A stretch of 64,000 bases of DNA from JACCTU01 sp963737405 (GTDB taxonomy: Bacteria > Actinomycetota > Thermoleophilia > Gaiellales > Gaiellaceae), in assembly GCA_963737405.1 (NCBI GenBank), contig CAVTSL010000007.1, positions 124,001-188,000 on the forward strand, read 5' to 3'. Made by a program: the position numbers and the translations under genes. Shown in pieces: positions 23,411 through 32,972 of the stretch. The notes under the pieces are model-generated. The model made no database searches. It saw only the letters and a program-made list of their open reading frames with translations, and was not told where the DNA came from. Position 1 is the first letter of the stretch; each line of letters starts with the position of its first letter.

Positions 23411-25366
23411 TTACGAGGGCTCGGGCTCGGCCGGCGGCTGCATGGTCGCTCCCGGGATCGGGAACGGCCGCGGCTTCGGCGCGCGGCGCGGCTCGTCGGC
23501 CGGCTTGCCGCTCGGCTGCTCGGGCGCAGCCTCGTCGGGGAAGACCTCTTCCTCCGGGTCGCCGGCGAGCAGGCGCAGGAACTGCTCCTTGTCGATCGTC
23601 TCGCGCTCGATGAGGATGTTCGAGATCCGGTGGAGCTCCTCCATGTGCTGCTTGAGCACCACGGTCGCCTGGTCGTGCGCCTCTTCGATGATCCTGCGGA
23701 TCTCGTCGTCGATCTCGCGCGCGACCTCTTCCGAGTAGTCGGGCTCGGCGGACATCTCGCGTCCGAGGAACGGCATGTCGTGGTTGCGGCCGAGCACGCG
23801 CGGGCCGAGCTTCTCGCTCATCCCGAAGCGCATGACCATCTGCTTCGCGGTCGACGTCACCTTCTCGAGGTCGTTCGCTGCGCCCGTCGTGACCTCGTTG
23901 AAGACGATCTCCTCGGCGGCGCGGCCGCCGAGCGTCATCGCCAGGTTCCCCATCAGCGACTTCTTCGTCGTGAGGTAGCGGTCCTCGCGCGGGAGCGAGA
24001 TCGTGTAGCCGAGCGCCTGGCCGCGGCCGATGATCGAGATCTTGTGGACGTCGGTGTCCTGGTCGAGGTAGTGGCCGACGATCGCGTGGCCGAGCTCGTG
24101 GTACGCGGTGATGCGGCGCTCCTCCTCCGAGAACAGGCGCGTCTTCTTCTCGGGGCCGGCGATCACGCGCATGACGCCCTCTTCGAGCTCCTCCTGCTCG
24201 ATCACCTTCTTGCCGCGGCGCGCTGCGAGCAGCGCTGCCTCGTTGATCAGGTTCGCGAGGTCGGCGCCGGTGAAGCCGGGCGTCCCGGCAGCGAGCGTCT
24301 CGAGGTCGATCTGCGGATCGAGCGGCTTGCCCTTCGAGTGCACCTCGAGGATCCTCTTGCGGCCGCTGCGGTCGGGCCGGTCGACGACGATCTGCCGGTC
24401 GAAGCGGCCGGGGCGGAGCAGCGCGGGATCGAGGATGTCGGGCCGGTTCGTGGCCGCGATCAGGATGATGTTGTCCTTCAGCTCGAACCCGTCCATCTCG
24501 ACGAGGAGCTGGTTCAGGGTCTGCTCGCGCTCGTCGTGGCCGCCGCCGAGGCCGGCGCCGCGATGGCGGCCGACCGCGTCGATCTCGTCCATGAAGACGA
24601 TGCACGGAGCGGCCTGCTTCGCCTGCTCGAACAGGTCGCGCACGCGCGATGCGCCGACACCGACGAACATCTCGACGAAGTCGGAGCCCGAGATCGAGAA
24701 GAACGGCACGCCTGCCTCGCCCGCGACCGCGCGCGCGAGCAGCGTCTTACCGGTGCCGGGCGGCCCGTAGAGCAGCACCCCCTTCGGGATGCGCGCGCCG
24801 AGCGCCTGGAACTTCTTCGGGTTCTCGAGGAACTCCTTGATCTCGTGCAGCTCCTCGACGGCCTCGTCCGCGCCGGCGACGTCCTTGAAGCCGATCTTCG
24901 GCGAGTCGGGCGTCATCCGCTTGGCGCGGGACTTCCCGAAGGACATCACCTTCGAGCCGCCGCCCTGCACCTGGTTCATCAGGAAGATCCAGAAGCCGAA
25001 CAGCAGGACGAAGGGCAGGAGCGTGGAGAGCAGCACCCAGATCGCCGACGAGCCCGTCCCCTTCGAGTCGTACATGACGCCGTGCTCGGCGAGGAGCTGC
25101 TCGAAGGCCTCCTGCGACTGATCCGTCGGATAGTTGACCTTCGCCTTCTGGTTGTCCTCGCGGTACTTGACGGTGATCCCGTGCTTCTTCGGGTCGAAGA
25201 TGACCTCTTCGATCGAGCTCGGGTTGTTCACGACCTGGGAGCGCACCTCGGAATAGGTGACCTTCCGCTGCTTCGAGTTGTCACCGCGCAGCGTCTCGCT
25301 GGCCAGCCACGCAAGGGCGACGATGACCAGAAGCGGGAAGAACGCGCTGCGGAAGAAGCGATTCAA
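23411..25366 (-). CDS. ftsH: ATP-dependent zinc metalloprotease FtsH
   Basis: 651 residues. Membrane-anchored AAA protease for quality control of membrane proteins. Two membrane helices (about 5-24 and 110-132) flank a small extracytoplasmic domain; AAA domain with Walker A GPPGTGKT (about 200), Walker B CIVFMDEIDAVG and the SRH; peptidase domain with zinc motif HELGH (about 421). The Pro/Glu-rich tail ends PAEPEPS. The start is TTG, fixed by an AGGAGG ribosome site 6 nt upstream and by the N-terminal helix. Third gene of tilS-hpt-ftsH. Confidence 0.97.
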   Translation of the reverse strand: MNRFFRSAFFPLLVIVALAWLASETLRGDNSKQRKVTYSEVRSQVVNNPSSIEEVIFDPKKHGITVKYREDNQKAKVNYPTDQSQEAFEQLLAEHGVMYDSKGTGSSAIWVLLSTLLPFVLLFGFWIFLMNQVQGGGSKVMSFGKSRAKRMTPDSPKIGFKDVAGADEAVEELHEIKEFLENPKKFQALGARIPKGVLLYGPPGTGKTLLARAVAGEAGVPFFSISGSDFVEMFVGVGASRVRDLFEQAKQAAPCIVFMDEIDAVGRHRGAGLGGGHDEREQTLNQLLVEMDGFELKDNIILIAATNRPDILDPALLRPGRFDRQIVVDRPDRSGRKRILEVHSKGKPLDPQIDLETLAAGTPGFTGADLANLINEAALLAARRGKKVIEQEELEEGVMRVIAGPEKKTRLFSEEERRITAYHELGHAIVGHYLDQDTDVHKISIIGRGQALGYTISLPREDRYLTTKKSLMGNLAMTLGGRAAEEIVFNEVTTGAANDLEKVTSTAKQMVMRFGMSEKLGPRVLGRNHDMPFLGREMSAEPDYSEEVAREIDDEIRRIIEEAHDQATVVLKQHMEELHRISNILIERETIDKEQFLRLLAGDPEEEVFPDEAAPEQPSGKPADEPRRAPKPRPFPIPGATMQPPAEPEPS

Positions 25367-25418
25367 GGCGGCCTCCTGCGGAGGGTAGCAGCATGCCTCA
25401 CCGCTTCAGGCCCCCTTT

Positions 25419-25979
25419 TTAGGGGAGGTTCGGCAGGAGTTCCTCGTCGAGGACGGCCACGTACGGGAGGTTCCGGTACTTCTCATCGAAGTCTAATCCG
25501 TAGCCCACGACGAATCGGTTTGGAATCTCGAAGCCGACGTACCGGACCGGGACGTCGATCTCGCGGCGCTCGGGCTTCGTCAGGAGCGCGCAGATCTCGA
25601 GCGAGGCCGGCTCCCGGGCCTCGAGGTTCCGCATCAGGTACGAGAGCGTGAGCCCCGAGTCGATGATGTCCTCGACGACGAGGACGTCCCGCCCCTCGAT
25701 GTTCATGTCGAGGTCCTTGAGGATCCGGACGACGCCCGAGGACTCGGTCGCCCCGGCGTAGCTCGAGATCGCCATGAAGTCGATCTCACAGGGGACCGAA
25801 AGATGTCTCATCAGGTCGCTCATGAAGAAGACCGCGCCCTTGAGGACGCCGACGAGCAGGAGGTCGTGGCCCGCGTAGTCGTTCGAGATCTCGTCGCCGA
25901 GCTCCGCGATCCGCTGCTTGAGGCGGGCCTCCTCGATCAGGGTCTCGCTGATCGCTGCGGTCAGCTCAGCCTGCGACAC
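25419..25979 (-). CDS. hpt: Hypoxanthine phosphoribosyltransferase
   Basis: 186 residues. Purine salvage: hypoxanthine/guanine plus PRPP to IMP/GMP. It shows LLVGVLKGAVFFMSDLMR, the flexible loop SSYAGATESSG, the PRPP motif VLVVEDIIDSGLT (about 103-115) and VGFEIPNRFVVGYGLDFDEKYRNLP split by family-typical residues. GTG start overlapping the tilS stop by 14 nt, so translation is coupled. Partner in salvage with deoD at 40.5 kb. Confidence 0.96.
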   Translation of the reverse strand: MSQAELTAAISETLIEEARLKQRIAELGDEISNDYAGHDLLLVGVLKGAVFFMSDLMRHLSVPCEIDFMAISSYAGATESSGVVRILKDLDMNIEGRDVLVVEDIIDSGLTLSYLMRNLEAREPASLEICALLTKPERREIDVPVRYVGFEIPNRFVVGYGLDFDEKYRNLPYVAVLDEELLPNLP

Positions 25980-26928
25980 GTTCCGCCCTCACACCGTCGG
26001 CCTCGACGATCCCGGGCACGGCGACGACCTCGTCTCCCCGCACGACGAGCGGCCAGGCCTCTCGGTCCGAGCGAGGGATCTTTGCGTCGACGAACACGTC
26101 CTGGATCTTCTTCCCGTGGCCCGCGAGGCGGTCGCCCGCGCGCCAGGCTCGTACCTTAAGCCCTTTCTCGTTCGCGCTGATGCGCCACTCGCCCCAGCGC
26201 ACCTCGCTGCCGTCGAGCCGGACCGGCGAGCGCTCGAGCCAGACCGAGTCGTACTCGCGCACCGCCGTCGTGCCTCCGCCGAGGTCGAGCCGCCGCGTGA
26301 CGTTCGTCCCGGCCAGCAGGTCGTGGAGCTCGTCGTCGTCGTCGAGCAGCGAGAGCAGGTTCCGCTCGGCGGCCGGATGGAGCTCGCGGAGGAGCGGCAG
26401 GATCCGCTCGCGGATGAGCCCGCGCTTCGTGTCCGCGTTGGAGGCGTCGGTTCGATGCGGGAGGCCGACCGAGCGGCAGTACGCCTGCGTCTCCTCGCGC
26501 GTGACCGTGAGCAGGGGGCGGACGACGCCGTCCGCGCGCTTCGCCTCGATGCCGGACGCGGCGCCGCGTGCGACGAGCCGGTACAGGACGGTCTCCACCT
26601 GGTCCGATGCGGTGTGCCCCGTCGCCCGGAGGCGGTCGGTCGCGAACGAGTAGCGGATCGCGCGAAGCTCCTCCTCGGTCGTGCCGCCGCGCCCGTCGAC
26701 GACCTCGGCGCCGAGCGCCTCGCGGCAGAAGCGCGCGTCCTCGTCCGAGTCCTCGCCGCGGAGCCCGTGGTCGACGTGGAGCGCGGAGACCGTGTATCCG
26801 AGCTCCCCCAGCACGTGCCAGAGGCAGGTCGAGTCGGCGCCGCCGGAGACGAGCACCGTCACGGCCCCGCCTGCGGGAATCAGCTCCAGCGCCCGGATCT
26901 GCCCCTCGACGCGGTCGACGAGCTCCAT
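25966..26928 (-). CDS. tilS: tRNA(Ile)-lysidine synthetase
   Basis: 320 residues. Converts C34 of the CAU-anticodon isoleucine tRNA to lysidine using lysine and ATP. PP-loop SGGADS (about 29-34), ALHVDHGLRGEDSDEDA, GHTASDQVETVLYRLVARG, VVRPLL and a short C-terminal lysidine-binding domain (KVRAWRAGDRLAGHGKKIQDVFVDAKIPRSDR interrupted by no gap). ATG start, 60 bp from the divergent receiver gene. First gene of the tilS-hpt-ftsH operon. Confidence 0.95.
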   Translation of the reverse strand: MELVDRVEGQIRALELIPAGGAVTVLVSGGADSTCLWHVLGELGYTVSALHVDHGLRGEDSDEDARFCREALGAEVVDGRGGTTEEELRAIRYSFATDRLRATGHTASDQVETVLYRLVARGAASGIEAKRADGVVRPLLTVTREETQAYCRSVGLPHRTDASNADTKRGLIRERILPLLRELHPAAERNLLSLLDDDDELHDLLAGTNVTRRLDLGGGTTAVREYDSVWLERSPVRLDGSEVRWGEWRISANEKGLKVRAWRAGDRLAGHGKKIQDVFVDAKIPRSDREAWPLVVRGDEVVAVPGIVEADGVRAERVAG

Positions 26929-26988
26929 CGAACAAGAGTACGGCTATCCGTATGGCGACGGGCTTTGCGCCGTGCCACCATTCGCGTC

Positions 26989-27339
26989 ATGCCCACCGTT
27001 CTCATCGTCGACGACCACCCGAGCTTCCGCTCGACGGCGCGGCAGCTGCTCGAAGCCGAGGGCTTCGACGTGATCGGCGAAGCGGAGGACGGCGAGTCGG
27101 CGCTTGCCTGCGTTGCGCGGCTCAAGCCCGAGGTCGTCCTCCTGGACGTGCAGCTTCCGGACATGGACGGCTTCGAGGTCGCGACCCGGCTGTGCTCGAA
27201 CGGGCACCGGGCCAAGGTCGTCCTGACCTCGAGCCGCGACGTCTCGGAGTTCGGCTCGCTCATCGCGACCTGCGGGTCCCGCGGCTTCATCCCCAAGGGC
27301 GAGCTCTCGGGGCGGAGACTGGCGGCCCTCCTGGAGTGA
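26989..27339 (+). CDS. Single-domain response regulator (receiver only)
   Basis: 116 residues, receiver domain only. It has acidic pair VDDH, phospho-acceptor Asp53 in LLDVQLPDMDGFE, Thr/Ser in VLTSSRD and Lys in FIPKGE. There is no output domain, so it may pass phosphate or bind a partner. It overlaps the following kinase by 4 nt (GTGA), a strong sign they work together. The ATG at 26989 is where the receiver fold begins. Confidence 0.9.
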   Translation: MPTVLIVDDHPSFRSTARQLLEAEGFDVIGEAEDGESALACVARLKPEVVLLDVQLPDMDGFEVATRLCSNGHRAKVVLTSSRDVSEFGSLIATCGSRGFIPKGELSGRRLAALLE

Positions 27340-30300
27340 CGACCCGGGCGGCGCTCGGGATCTGGACCCTCGCCCTCGCCTGCGCGGCGGGCGCGACCCT
27401 GCTCGTCGCGACGAGCGACCACACGTCCGGGAAGCTCGCGACGCTGCTCCTGGCGATCCCGACGGCGCTTGTGTTCGTCGCGAGCGGGATCCTCGCCCGC
27501 ATTCAGCGACCGCAGAACCGCATCGGTCTGCTGCTCATCCTCGTCGGCTTCGCATGGTGCTTCGGCGCGCTGTCCACGTCCGACAACGACGTCGTCTTCA
27601 CGGCCGGCCTCGTCCTCAACACGATCTTCACGCCGCTCCTCGCGCACCTGCTCCTCGCATTCCCGACCGGTCGGCTACCGAGCCGGGTCGACCGGTGGAT
27701 CGCAGGCGCGTTCTACGTCGTCGCCCTCGTCGGACCCCCGCTCGCGTTCCTCTTCGACGAGGGCGACCTCGCCACCGGCTCCTGCGACGGCCCCTGCCCC
27801 GACAACCTGCTCTCGACGTTCCCGAACCAGGCGGTCGCGAACGCCATCGTGATCGCATATGCGATCACTGCGAGCGCACTCGGCGCGGCGGTGCTCGTGC
27901 GGCTCATCCAGCGCTGGCGGCACGCCTCACCGGCCCTCCGCCGAGCGCTCTTCCCCGTCTTCGTGACGGCTGCCGCCCTCATCGGCCTCGCCGTCCTGCA
28001 GACCGTCGTGGGCCTGGCGGTCTCGGAGAGCGCCGGCGAAGCCATCAACTGGGTCGTCCTCGTCGCAGTGCTCGCGGTTCCCGTCTCCTTCCTCTACGGG
28101 CTGACCCGCTCCAGGTTCAGCGCGACGACGCGCCGCCTCGTCGCCGAGCTGTCGGAGAAGCGCGATCCGGAGGAGGTCCAGGAGGTGTTGCGGGCTGCCC
28201 TCCGCGACCCGACGCTCGAGCTCGGCTACGTCGCGAAGACGCACCCAGGCTACGTCGACGTGCACGGCCGCACGCTGCGGCTGCCGGAGGACGGCGACGG
28301 CCGGATGACAACCCGGGTCGGCGACGAGATTCTCGTCCACGACGCGGCGCTCGCCGACCAGCCCGAGCTCGAAGCGGTCGTCGACGCGACGCACATCGCG
28401 CTCGAGCGCGGCCTCTCGCTGCGCTCGCTCGAGGCGAGCGAGCGCAGAGCGACGGCGCTCCTCGACGCGATCCCCGACAGCATGTACCGCATCTCGCGCG
28501 ACGGGACGTTCCTCGAGTTCCGGCTGAGCGAGACGGCTCGCCTCCCCGTGCCCGTGGACGAGCTCATCGGGATGACGATCTCGGCCGTCCTCGGTCCAGA
28601 CGCGGTCGAGCAGGTTTCCGCCGCGATGGCGCGCGCGCTCGACCACGGCACTACCGAGATCGTCGAGTACACGATCGACCAGCCCGAGCTCCGTGACGTC
28701 GAGCCGTTCCGGCACATCGAGGCCAGGATCGTGCGAAGCGGTCCGGACGAGGTCGTCGCGATCGTGCGTGACATCACCGTGCGGAAGCAGCAGGAGGAGG
28801 CGCTCGAGTCGCTCGTCGCCGAGCAGGCCGCACTCAGCCGGGTCGCGGTCGCCGTGGCCACCGAGACGAAGCCGGAGATCCTCTTCGACATCGTGACCGA
28901 GGAGCTCGGCCGGCTGCTCGGCGCGGACGCCGCGAATCTCGTGCGCTTCGGGCCCGACAGCATCGAGGGGCTGATCGTCGGGAAGTGGAGCGAGCCGGGA
29001 GTCGCGATCGGCGAGCCCGGAAGGACGGTGCTCCTGGACGGCGGGCCGCTCACGCGCGTGCACCGCACGGGGCGGCCGGCGCGCGGCGAGGTCGACGACC
29101 CCGACATCGGCCCGCGCCTACGAGAGCGTCTGATCGGGCTCGGGGTGACGTCCGTCGTCGCGGCCCCGATCGAGGTGTCCGGCGAGCTCTGGGGCTCGAT
29201 CGTCGTCTCCGTCACGCACGACAAGGCGTTCCCCGAGGGAGCCGAGGAGCGGATCGAGAAGTTCGCGTCGCTCGTCTCCGTGGCGATCACGAACGCCGAG
29301 ACGCTCCAGGCGCTCCAGTCGCTCGCCGCCGAACAGGCAGCCGTCAGCCGCGTCGCGCTCGCCGTCGCGACCGAGAGCGGCCCCGAGAAGCTGTTCGACA
29401 TCGTCGCCGAGGAGCTCGGGCGCCTGCTCGGCGCAGACGCCGCGAATCTCGTTCGCTTCGTGCCGGAGAGGGACGCGGGCGTGATCGTCGGTCAGTGGAG
29501 CGAGTCCGACGTCGCGATCGGCGAGCCCGGACGTACCGTCCTCCTGGACGGCGGCCCGCTGACGCGCGTCCGTCGGACCGGGGTGCCCACGCGCGGCGGA
29601 ATCGACGACCCCGACATCACTCCACGCCTGCGCGAGCGGATGATCGAGCTCGGCGTCACGTCGGTGGTCGCCGGACCGGTCGCGCTCGCGGGCGAGCAGT
29701 GGGGCTCGATCGTCGTCGCGGCGACCGGCGACAACGGCTTCCCCGACGGAGCGGAGAACCGGATCGAGCAGTTCGCGAGCCTCGTCACCGTCGCGCTGGC
29801 GAACGCGCAGGCGCGCGAGGAGCTCGCACTGCTCGCCGAGGAGCAGGCCGCGTTGAGCCGGGTCGCCGTTGCCGTCGCCACCGAGGAGGAGCGGGAGCGG
29901 CTCTTCAACATCGCTACCAAGGAGATCGGGCGACTGTTCGGCGCGAAGGCCGCGGCGATCGTCCGCTTCATCGACGACCCGGACGAAGCCGAGCTCGTCG
30001 GAGGCTGGGAGCCCGAAATCGACGAATCCCCGCTCGAGCTCGGCACGCGCATGCCGTACAGAGGCGGGGCGGTCACGCTGGTCAGACGGACCGGCCGAGC
30101 TGCGCGGGTCGATCTCGAGAACACGGCGGACGACATCCGCAGGGAGATGGAGGAAGGCGGCGTGACGTCGGGCGTCGCCGCGCCGATCGTCGTCTCCGGT
30201 CGCGCGTGGGGTGCGACGACGATCTCGATCGCCGAGTCTGATGGTTTCCAGCCGGACGCCGAGGAGCGGCTCGAGAAGTTCACCAGGCTCGTTGCCGTCG

Positions 30301-31943
30301 CGCTCGCGAACGCCGAGGCGCGCGAGCAGCTCGCAGGCCTGGCGACGGAGCAGGCAGCACTCAGCCGCGTCGCGTTGTCGGCGGCCGCCGAGGAAGACCC
30401 CGAGCGCCTGTTCAACGCGGTCTCCGAGGAGGTCGGGCGGCTCCTCGGTGCGCGGTCCGCCGCGACCGTCCGCTACGTCGAGGGCGCCGACGAGTCCGTC
30501 ATCGTCGGTGGCTGGGGACGCGAGGACCGGTTCACGGTCGACGTCGGCGCCCGCCTCCCGTTCCAGGGCGGAGCGATCGAGCGCGTGAAGAGGACCGGGA
30601 GCACCGCACGAGTCGACTACGAGGGAGTGTCGCCGGAGGTGCAGCAGACCATGGCATCGACGGAGGTCTCGTCGCAGGTCGCGGCGCCGATCGTCGTCTC
30701 AGGCCGCCTCTGGGGCGCGACGTCGGTCTCGCTCGGACCGACGGACGCCTTCCCGGCCGGAGCGGAGGAGCGGCTCGGGAAGTTCACGCACGTCGTTGCG
30801 GTCGCGCTCGCGAACGCGCGGGCTCGGGAGGCGCTCGCGGGCCTGGCCGCCGAGCAGGCGGCGCTGAGCCGGGTCGCAGTCGCGGCGGCGACCGAGCGGC
30901 CGGAGCGACTGTTCGACCTCGTCTCCGAGGAGGTCGGACGGCTGTTCGGCGCGCGCTGGGCCTCCACGAGCCGCTACGCGGACGACGGCACGCATGTCGT
31001 GATCATGGGGAACTGGGGCGAGGCCCATCCGCTCGCGATCGGCTCGCGCAAGGACCTCCACGCCGGCGTCCTCTCGCGCGTCCTCGAGACGGGACAGCCG
31101 GCTCGCACCGACTTCATGCGGGAGCCGCCGGAAACCCAGCAGGGAATGCGCGAGGACGGCGTCTGGTCGAACGCCGCCGCGCCGATCGTCGTCTCGGGAC
31201 GCCTCTGGGGCGCAACGGCGATCTCGCTCGTCGAGCCCGACGTCTTCCCCGAGGGTGTGGAGGAGCGGCTCGGCAAGTTCACGAGCCTCGTCGCCGTCGC
31301 GCTCGCGAACGCCGAGGCGCGCGAGGAGCTCACGTCGTCGCGGTCGCGCATCGTGCAGGCCGGTGACGCAGCGCGGCGCAGGCTCGAGCGAAACCTGCAC
31401 GACGGCGCCCAGCAGCGGCTGGTCGCGCTGTCGCTCTCGATCCGGCTTGCGCAGGCGAAGCTGGCCGGCGATCCAGACGCCGCGCACAAGCAGCTGGATG
31501 CGGCCTCTGAGGAGCTGGCTCTCGCGCTCGAGGAGCTCCGAGAGCTCGCCCGCGGCATCCACCCGGCGATCCTCACCGACCGCGGGCTCAACGCCGCCCT
31601 CGAGTCGCTCGCGATGCGCGCAACGGTTCCCGTCGAGCTGCGGGACATCTGCGAGGAGCGGCTCCCGCCGCCCGTCGAGGCGGCCGCGTACTACGTCGTC
31701 GCGGAGTCGCTGACGAACGTCGCGAAGTACGCCGACGCGTCGTCCGCATCGGTGAGCATCACCAGGAACGACGGGCGGGCCGTCGTGGAGGTCGAGGACG
31801 ACGGCGTCGGCGGCGCCGATGCGAGTCGCGGCACCGGGCTGCGAGGCCTCGCCGACCGCGTCGCAGCGCTCGAGGGCCGGCTCGTCGTGACGAGCACGCC
31901 GGGCGGCGGCACGCGCGTGCGCGCCGAGATACCTCTTTCCTAG
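27336..31943 (+). CDS. Very large membrane histidine kinase: 8 helices, PAS, five GAF repeats, HisKA_3/HATPase
   Basis: 1,535 residues from a GTG overlapping the receiver stop. About eight hydrophobic helices (about 8-260) with no large outside loop; a PAS domain (about 374-488, LLDAIPDSMYRISRDGTFLEF); five GAF domains, each opening with the variant EQAALSRVA, at about 493, 662, 832, 1001 and 1169 (unit about 169 residues); a NarL-type HisKA_3 with phospho-His1355 (RRRLERNLHDGAQQRL); and a C-terminal HATPase (NVAKYADASSASV, GVGGADASRGTGLRGL). The start codon is chosen by the overlap and by the first helix; upstream open frame is composition. Probable output: the receiver at 26989 or the NarL regulator at 33820. 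Confidence 0.9.
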   Translation: MTTRAALGIWTLALACAAGATLLVATSDHTSGKLATLLLAIPTALVFVASGILARIQRPQNRIGLLLILVGFAWCFGALSTSDNDVVFTAGLVLNTIFTPLLAHLLLAFPTGRLPSRVDRWIAGAFYVVALVGPPLAFLFDEGDLATGSCDGPCPDNLLSTFPNQAVANAIVIAYAITASALGAAVLVRLIQRWRHASPALRRALFPVFVTAAALIGLAVLQTVVGLAVSESAGEAINWVVLVAVLAVPVSFLYGLTRSRFSATTRRLVAELSEKRDPEEVQEVLRAALRDPTLELGYVAKTHPGYVDVHGRTLRLPEDGDGRMTTRVGDEILVHDAALADQPELEAVVDATHIALERGLSLRSLEASERRATALLDAIPDSMYRISRDGTFLEFRLSETARLPVPVDELIGMTISAVLGPDAVEQVSAAMARALDHGTTEIVEYTIDQPELRDVEPFRHIEARIVRSGPDEVVAIVRDITVRKQQEEALESLVAEQAALSRVAVAVATETKPEILFDIVTEELGRLLGADAANLVRFGPDSIEGLIVGKWSEPGVAIGEPGRTVLLDGGPLTRVHRTGRPARGEVDDPDIGPRLRERLIGLGVTSVVAAPIEVSGELWGSIVVSVTHDKAFPEGAEERIEKFASLVSVAITNAETLQALQSLAAEQAAVSRVALAVATESGPEKLFDIVAEELGRLLGADAANLVRFVPERDAGVIVGQWSESDVAIGEPGRTVLLDGGPLTRVRRTGVPTRGGIDDPDITPRLRERMIELGVTSVVAGPVALAGEQWGSIVVAATGDNGFPDGAENRIEQFASLVTVALANAQAREELALLAEEQAALSRVAVAVATEEERERLFNIATKEIGRLFGAKAAAIVRFIDDPDEAELVGGWEPEIDESPLELGTRMPYRGGAVTLVRRTGRAARVDLENTADDIRREMEEGGVTSGVAAPIVVSGRAWGATTISIAESDGFQPDAEERLEKFTRLVAVALANAEAREQLAGLATEQAALSRVALSAAAEEDPERLFNAVSEEVGRLLGARSAATVRYVEGADESVIVGGWGREDRFTVDVGARLPFQGGAIERVKRTGSTARVDYEGVSPEVQQTMASTEVSSQVAAPIVVSGRLWGATSVSLGPTDAFPAGAEERLGKFTHVVAVALANARAREALAGLAAEQAALSRVAVAAATERPERLFDLVSEEVGRLFGARWASTSRYADDGTHVVIMGNWGEAHPLAIGSRKDLHAGVLSRVLETGQPARTDFMREPPETQQGMREDGVWSNAAAPIVVSGRLWGATAISLVEPDVFPEGVEERLGKFTSLVAVALANAEAREELTSSRSRIVQAGDAARRRLERNLHDGAQQRLVALSLSIRLAQAKLAGDPDAAHKQLDAASEELALALEELRELARGIHPAILTDRGLNAALESLAMRATVPVELRDICEERLPPPVEAAAYYVVAESLTNVAKYADASSASVSITRNDGRAVVEVEDDGVGGADASRGTGLRGLADRVAALEGRLVVTSTPGGGTRVRAEIPLS
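28814..31350 (+). repeat. Five tandem GAF-coding repeats
   Basis: Five units of about 507 nt beginning near 28814, 29322, 29833, 30338 and 30842, inside the kinase gene. Units 1-2 are closest (GRLLGADAANLVRF, RTVLLDGGPLTRV); units 3-5 share RAARVDxE-type loops and PIVVSGRxWGAT. Expansion seems to have happened by internal duplication more than once. Confidence 0.85.
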
Positions 31944-32836
31944 GTCGGGATCGGGCGGCGCTCGAGCGTCTCGGCGACGGCCTCCTCGGCATCGGCGAGC
32001 CGCACGGTGGTGCGCAGGTCCTCCAGCGCGATCCGGCCGGCGAGCTGCCCGAACAGGTGCGCGTAGTGCGGGAGGCCCTCAGCGGCCTGCGTCAGCGCGT
32101 CGAGCGCGTCCGCGTCGATCTTGACGCGCGCGGTCGTGAGCCCGTTGACGATGATCTCCGCCAGCTCGTCCGTCGACATCCGCGGCATGTGGATCTGGAC
32201 GAGCGCCCGCTCGATCGACCGATGCTCCGCCACGAGCTGCTCGACGTCGTCCGCAACACCTATGAGGACGATCGTCGCGTTCGGAAGCTGGTCGGAGAGC
32301 GCCTTGATCGTGTCGGCGAAGAGCAGGCGATCGTCCTCGCCCGCGAGCCGGTCGAACTCGTCGATGAAGATCGCGGTTCGCCGGCCGCCGGCGAGGGCCT
32401 GGAGCCCCCGCATGACGGCGTGGGGCGTCTCCTCGTCGCCGAGCACGCGCGAGCCCGAGACGGTCGCCTGCGTCGGCTGGGCGGAAAACCCGACGCCGGG
32501 CTTCGAGACGGTGAATTGGATCCCGTCGAGCGACTTCCGCCAGACGCTGCCGTAGTCGTCGCTCCGGTCACACGTCGTTCGCGAGGCGAGCACCTGCGCC
32601 GCGGCGAGCGTCTCGGCCGCGACGGCGGTGAGCGACGTCTTCCCGACGCCGCGCTCGCCGAAGACGACCGCGTGCTGCCCGGGCTGGTCGACTGCCGCGA
32701 AGAGCTCGCCCAGCTGGGCCGTGCGGCCGGCGAAGAGCGAGCTGCGGTCGATCGGGGCCGACGGGCGGAACGCCTCCGAGAGCGCGCGAAGCCGATCGAC
32801 CTGCTCCGGCTCCCCCCGCTTCAGCCTCGGACTCAC
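31940..32836 (-). CDS. AAA-family ATPase (Orc1/Cdc6-like organisation)
   Basis: 298 residues. SLFAGRTAQLGELFAAV precedes Walker A GERGVGKTS (about 60-68), Walker B AIFIDEFDRL (about 145-154), a sensor-1-like TIVLIGVADDVEQL, and a C-terminal helical region (AEGLPHYAHLFGQLAGRIAL) with the winged-helix-side pattern of Orc1/Cdc6-like and AAA_16 ATPases. Function not assigned. GTG start at 32836 is the first start fitting the domain; the open frame continues upstream by composition. Tail overlaps the kinase gene by 4 nt; divergent from the 84-residue protein at 32973 with about 136 bp between starts. Confidence 0.8.
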   Translation of the reverse strand: MSPRLKRGEPEQVDRLRALSEAFRPSAPIDRSSLFAGRTAQLGELFAAVDQPGQHAVVFGERGVGKTSLTAVAAETLAAAQVLASRTTCDRSDDYGSVWRKSLDGIQFTVSKPGVGFSAQPTQATVSGSRVLGDEETPHAVMRGLQALAGGRRTAIFIDEFDRLAGEDDRLLFADTIKALSDQLPNATIVLIGVADDVEQLVAEHRSIERALVQIHMPRMSTDELAEIIVNGLTTARVKIDADALDALTQAAEGLPHYAHLFGQLAGRIALEDLRTTVRLADAEEAVAETLERRPIPT

Positions 32837-32972
32837 CCCACCGATCGTATCGCCGGGTGAACCGACTCCACAACGCGGTCGAACCAGCCGTACCACGGAA
32901 CACCAGACCGCCGTACGACCCACCAATAAGTGGTCAAGGAATCTGGTCGAGACACCGATGAAGGAGACCACG

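Noticed and set aside
28814..31350. Roughly 500-bp repeats that could be a misassembly or mobile element
   Set aside because: Each unit encodes a divergent GAF domain in one continuous frame; divergence between units is too high for recent assembly duplication.
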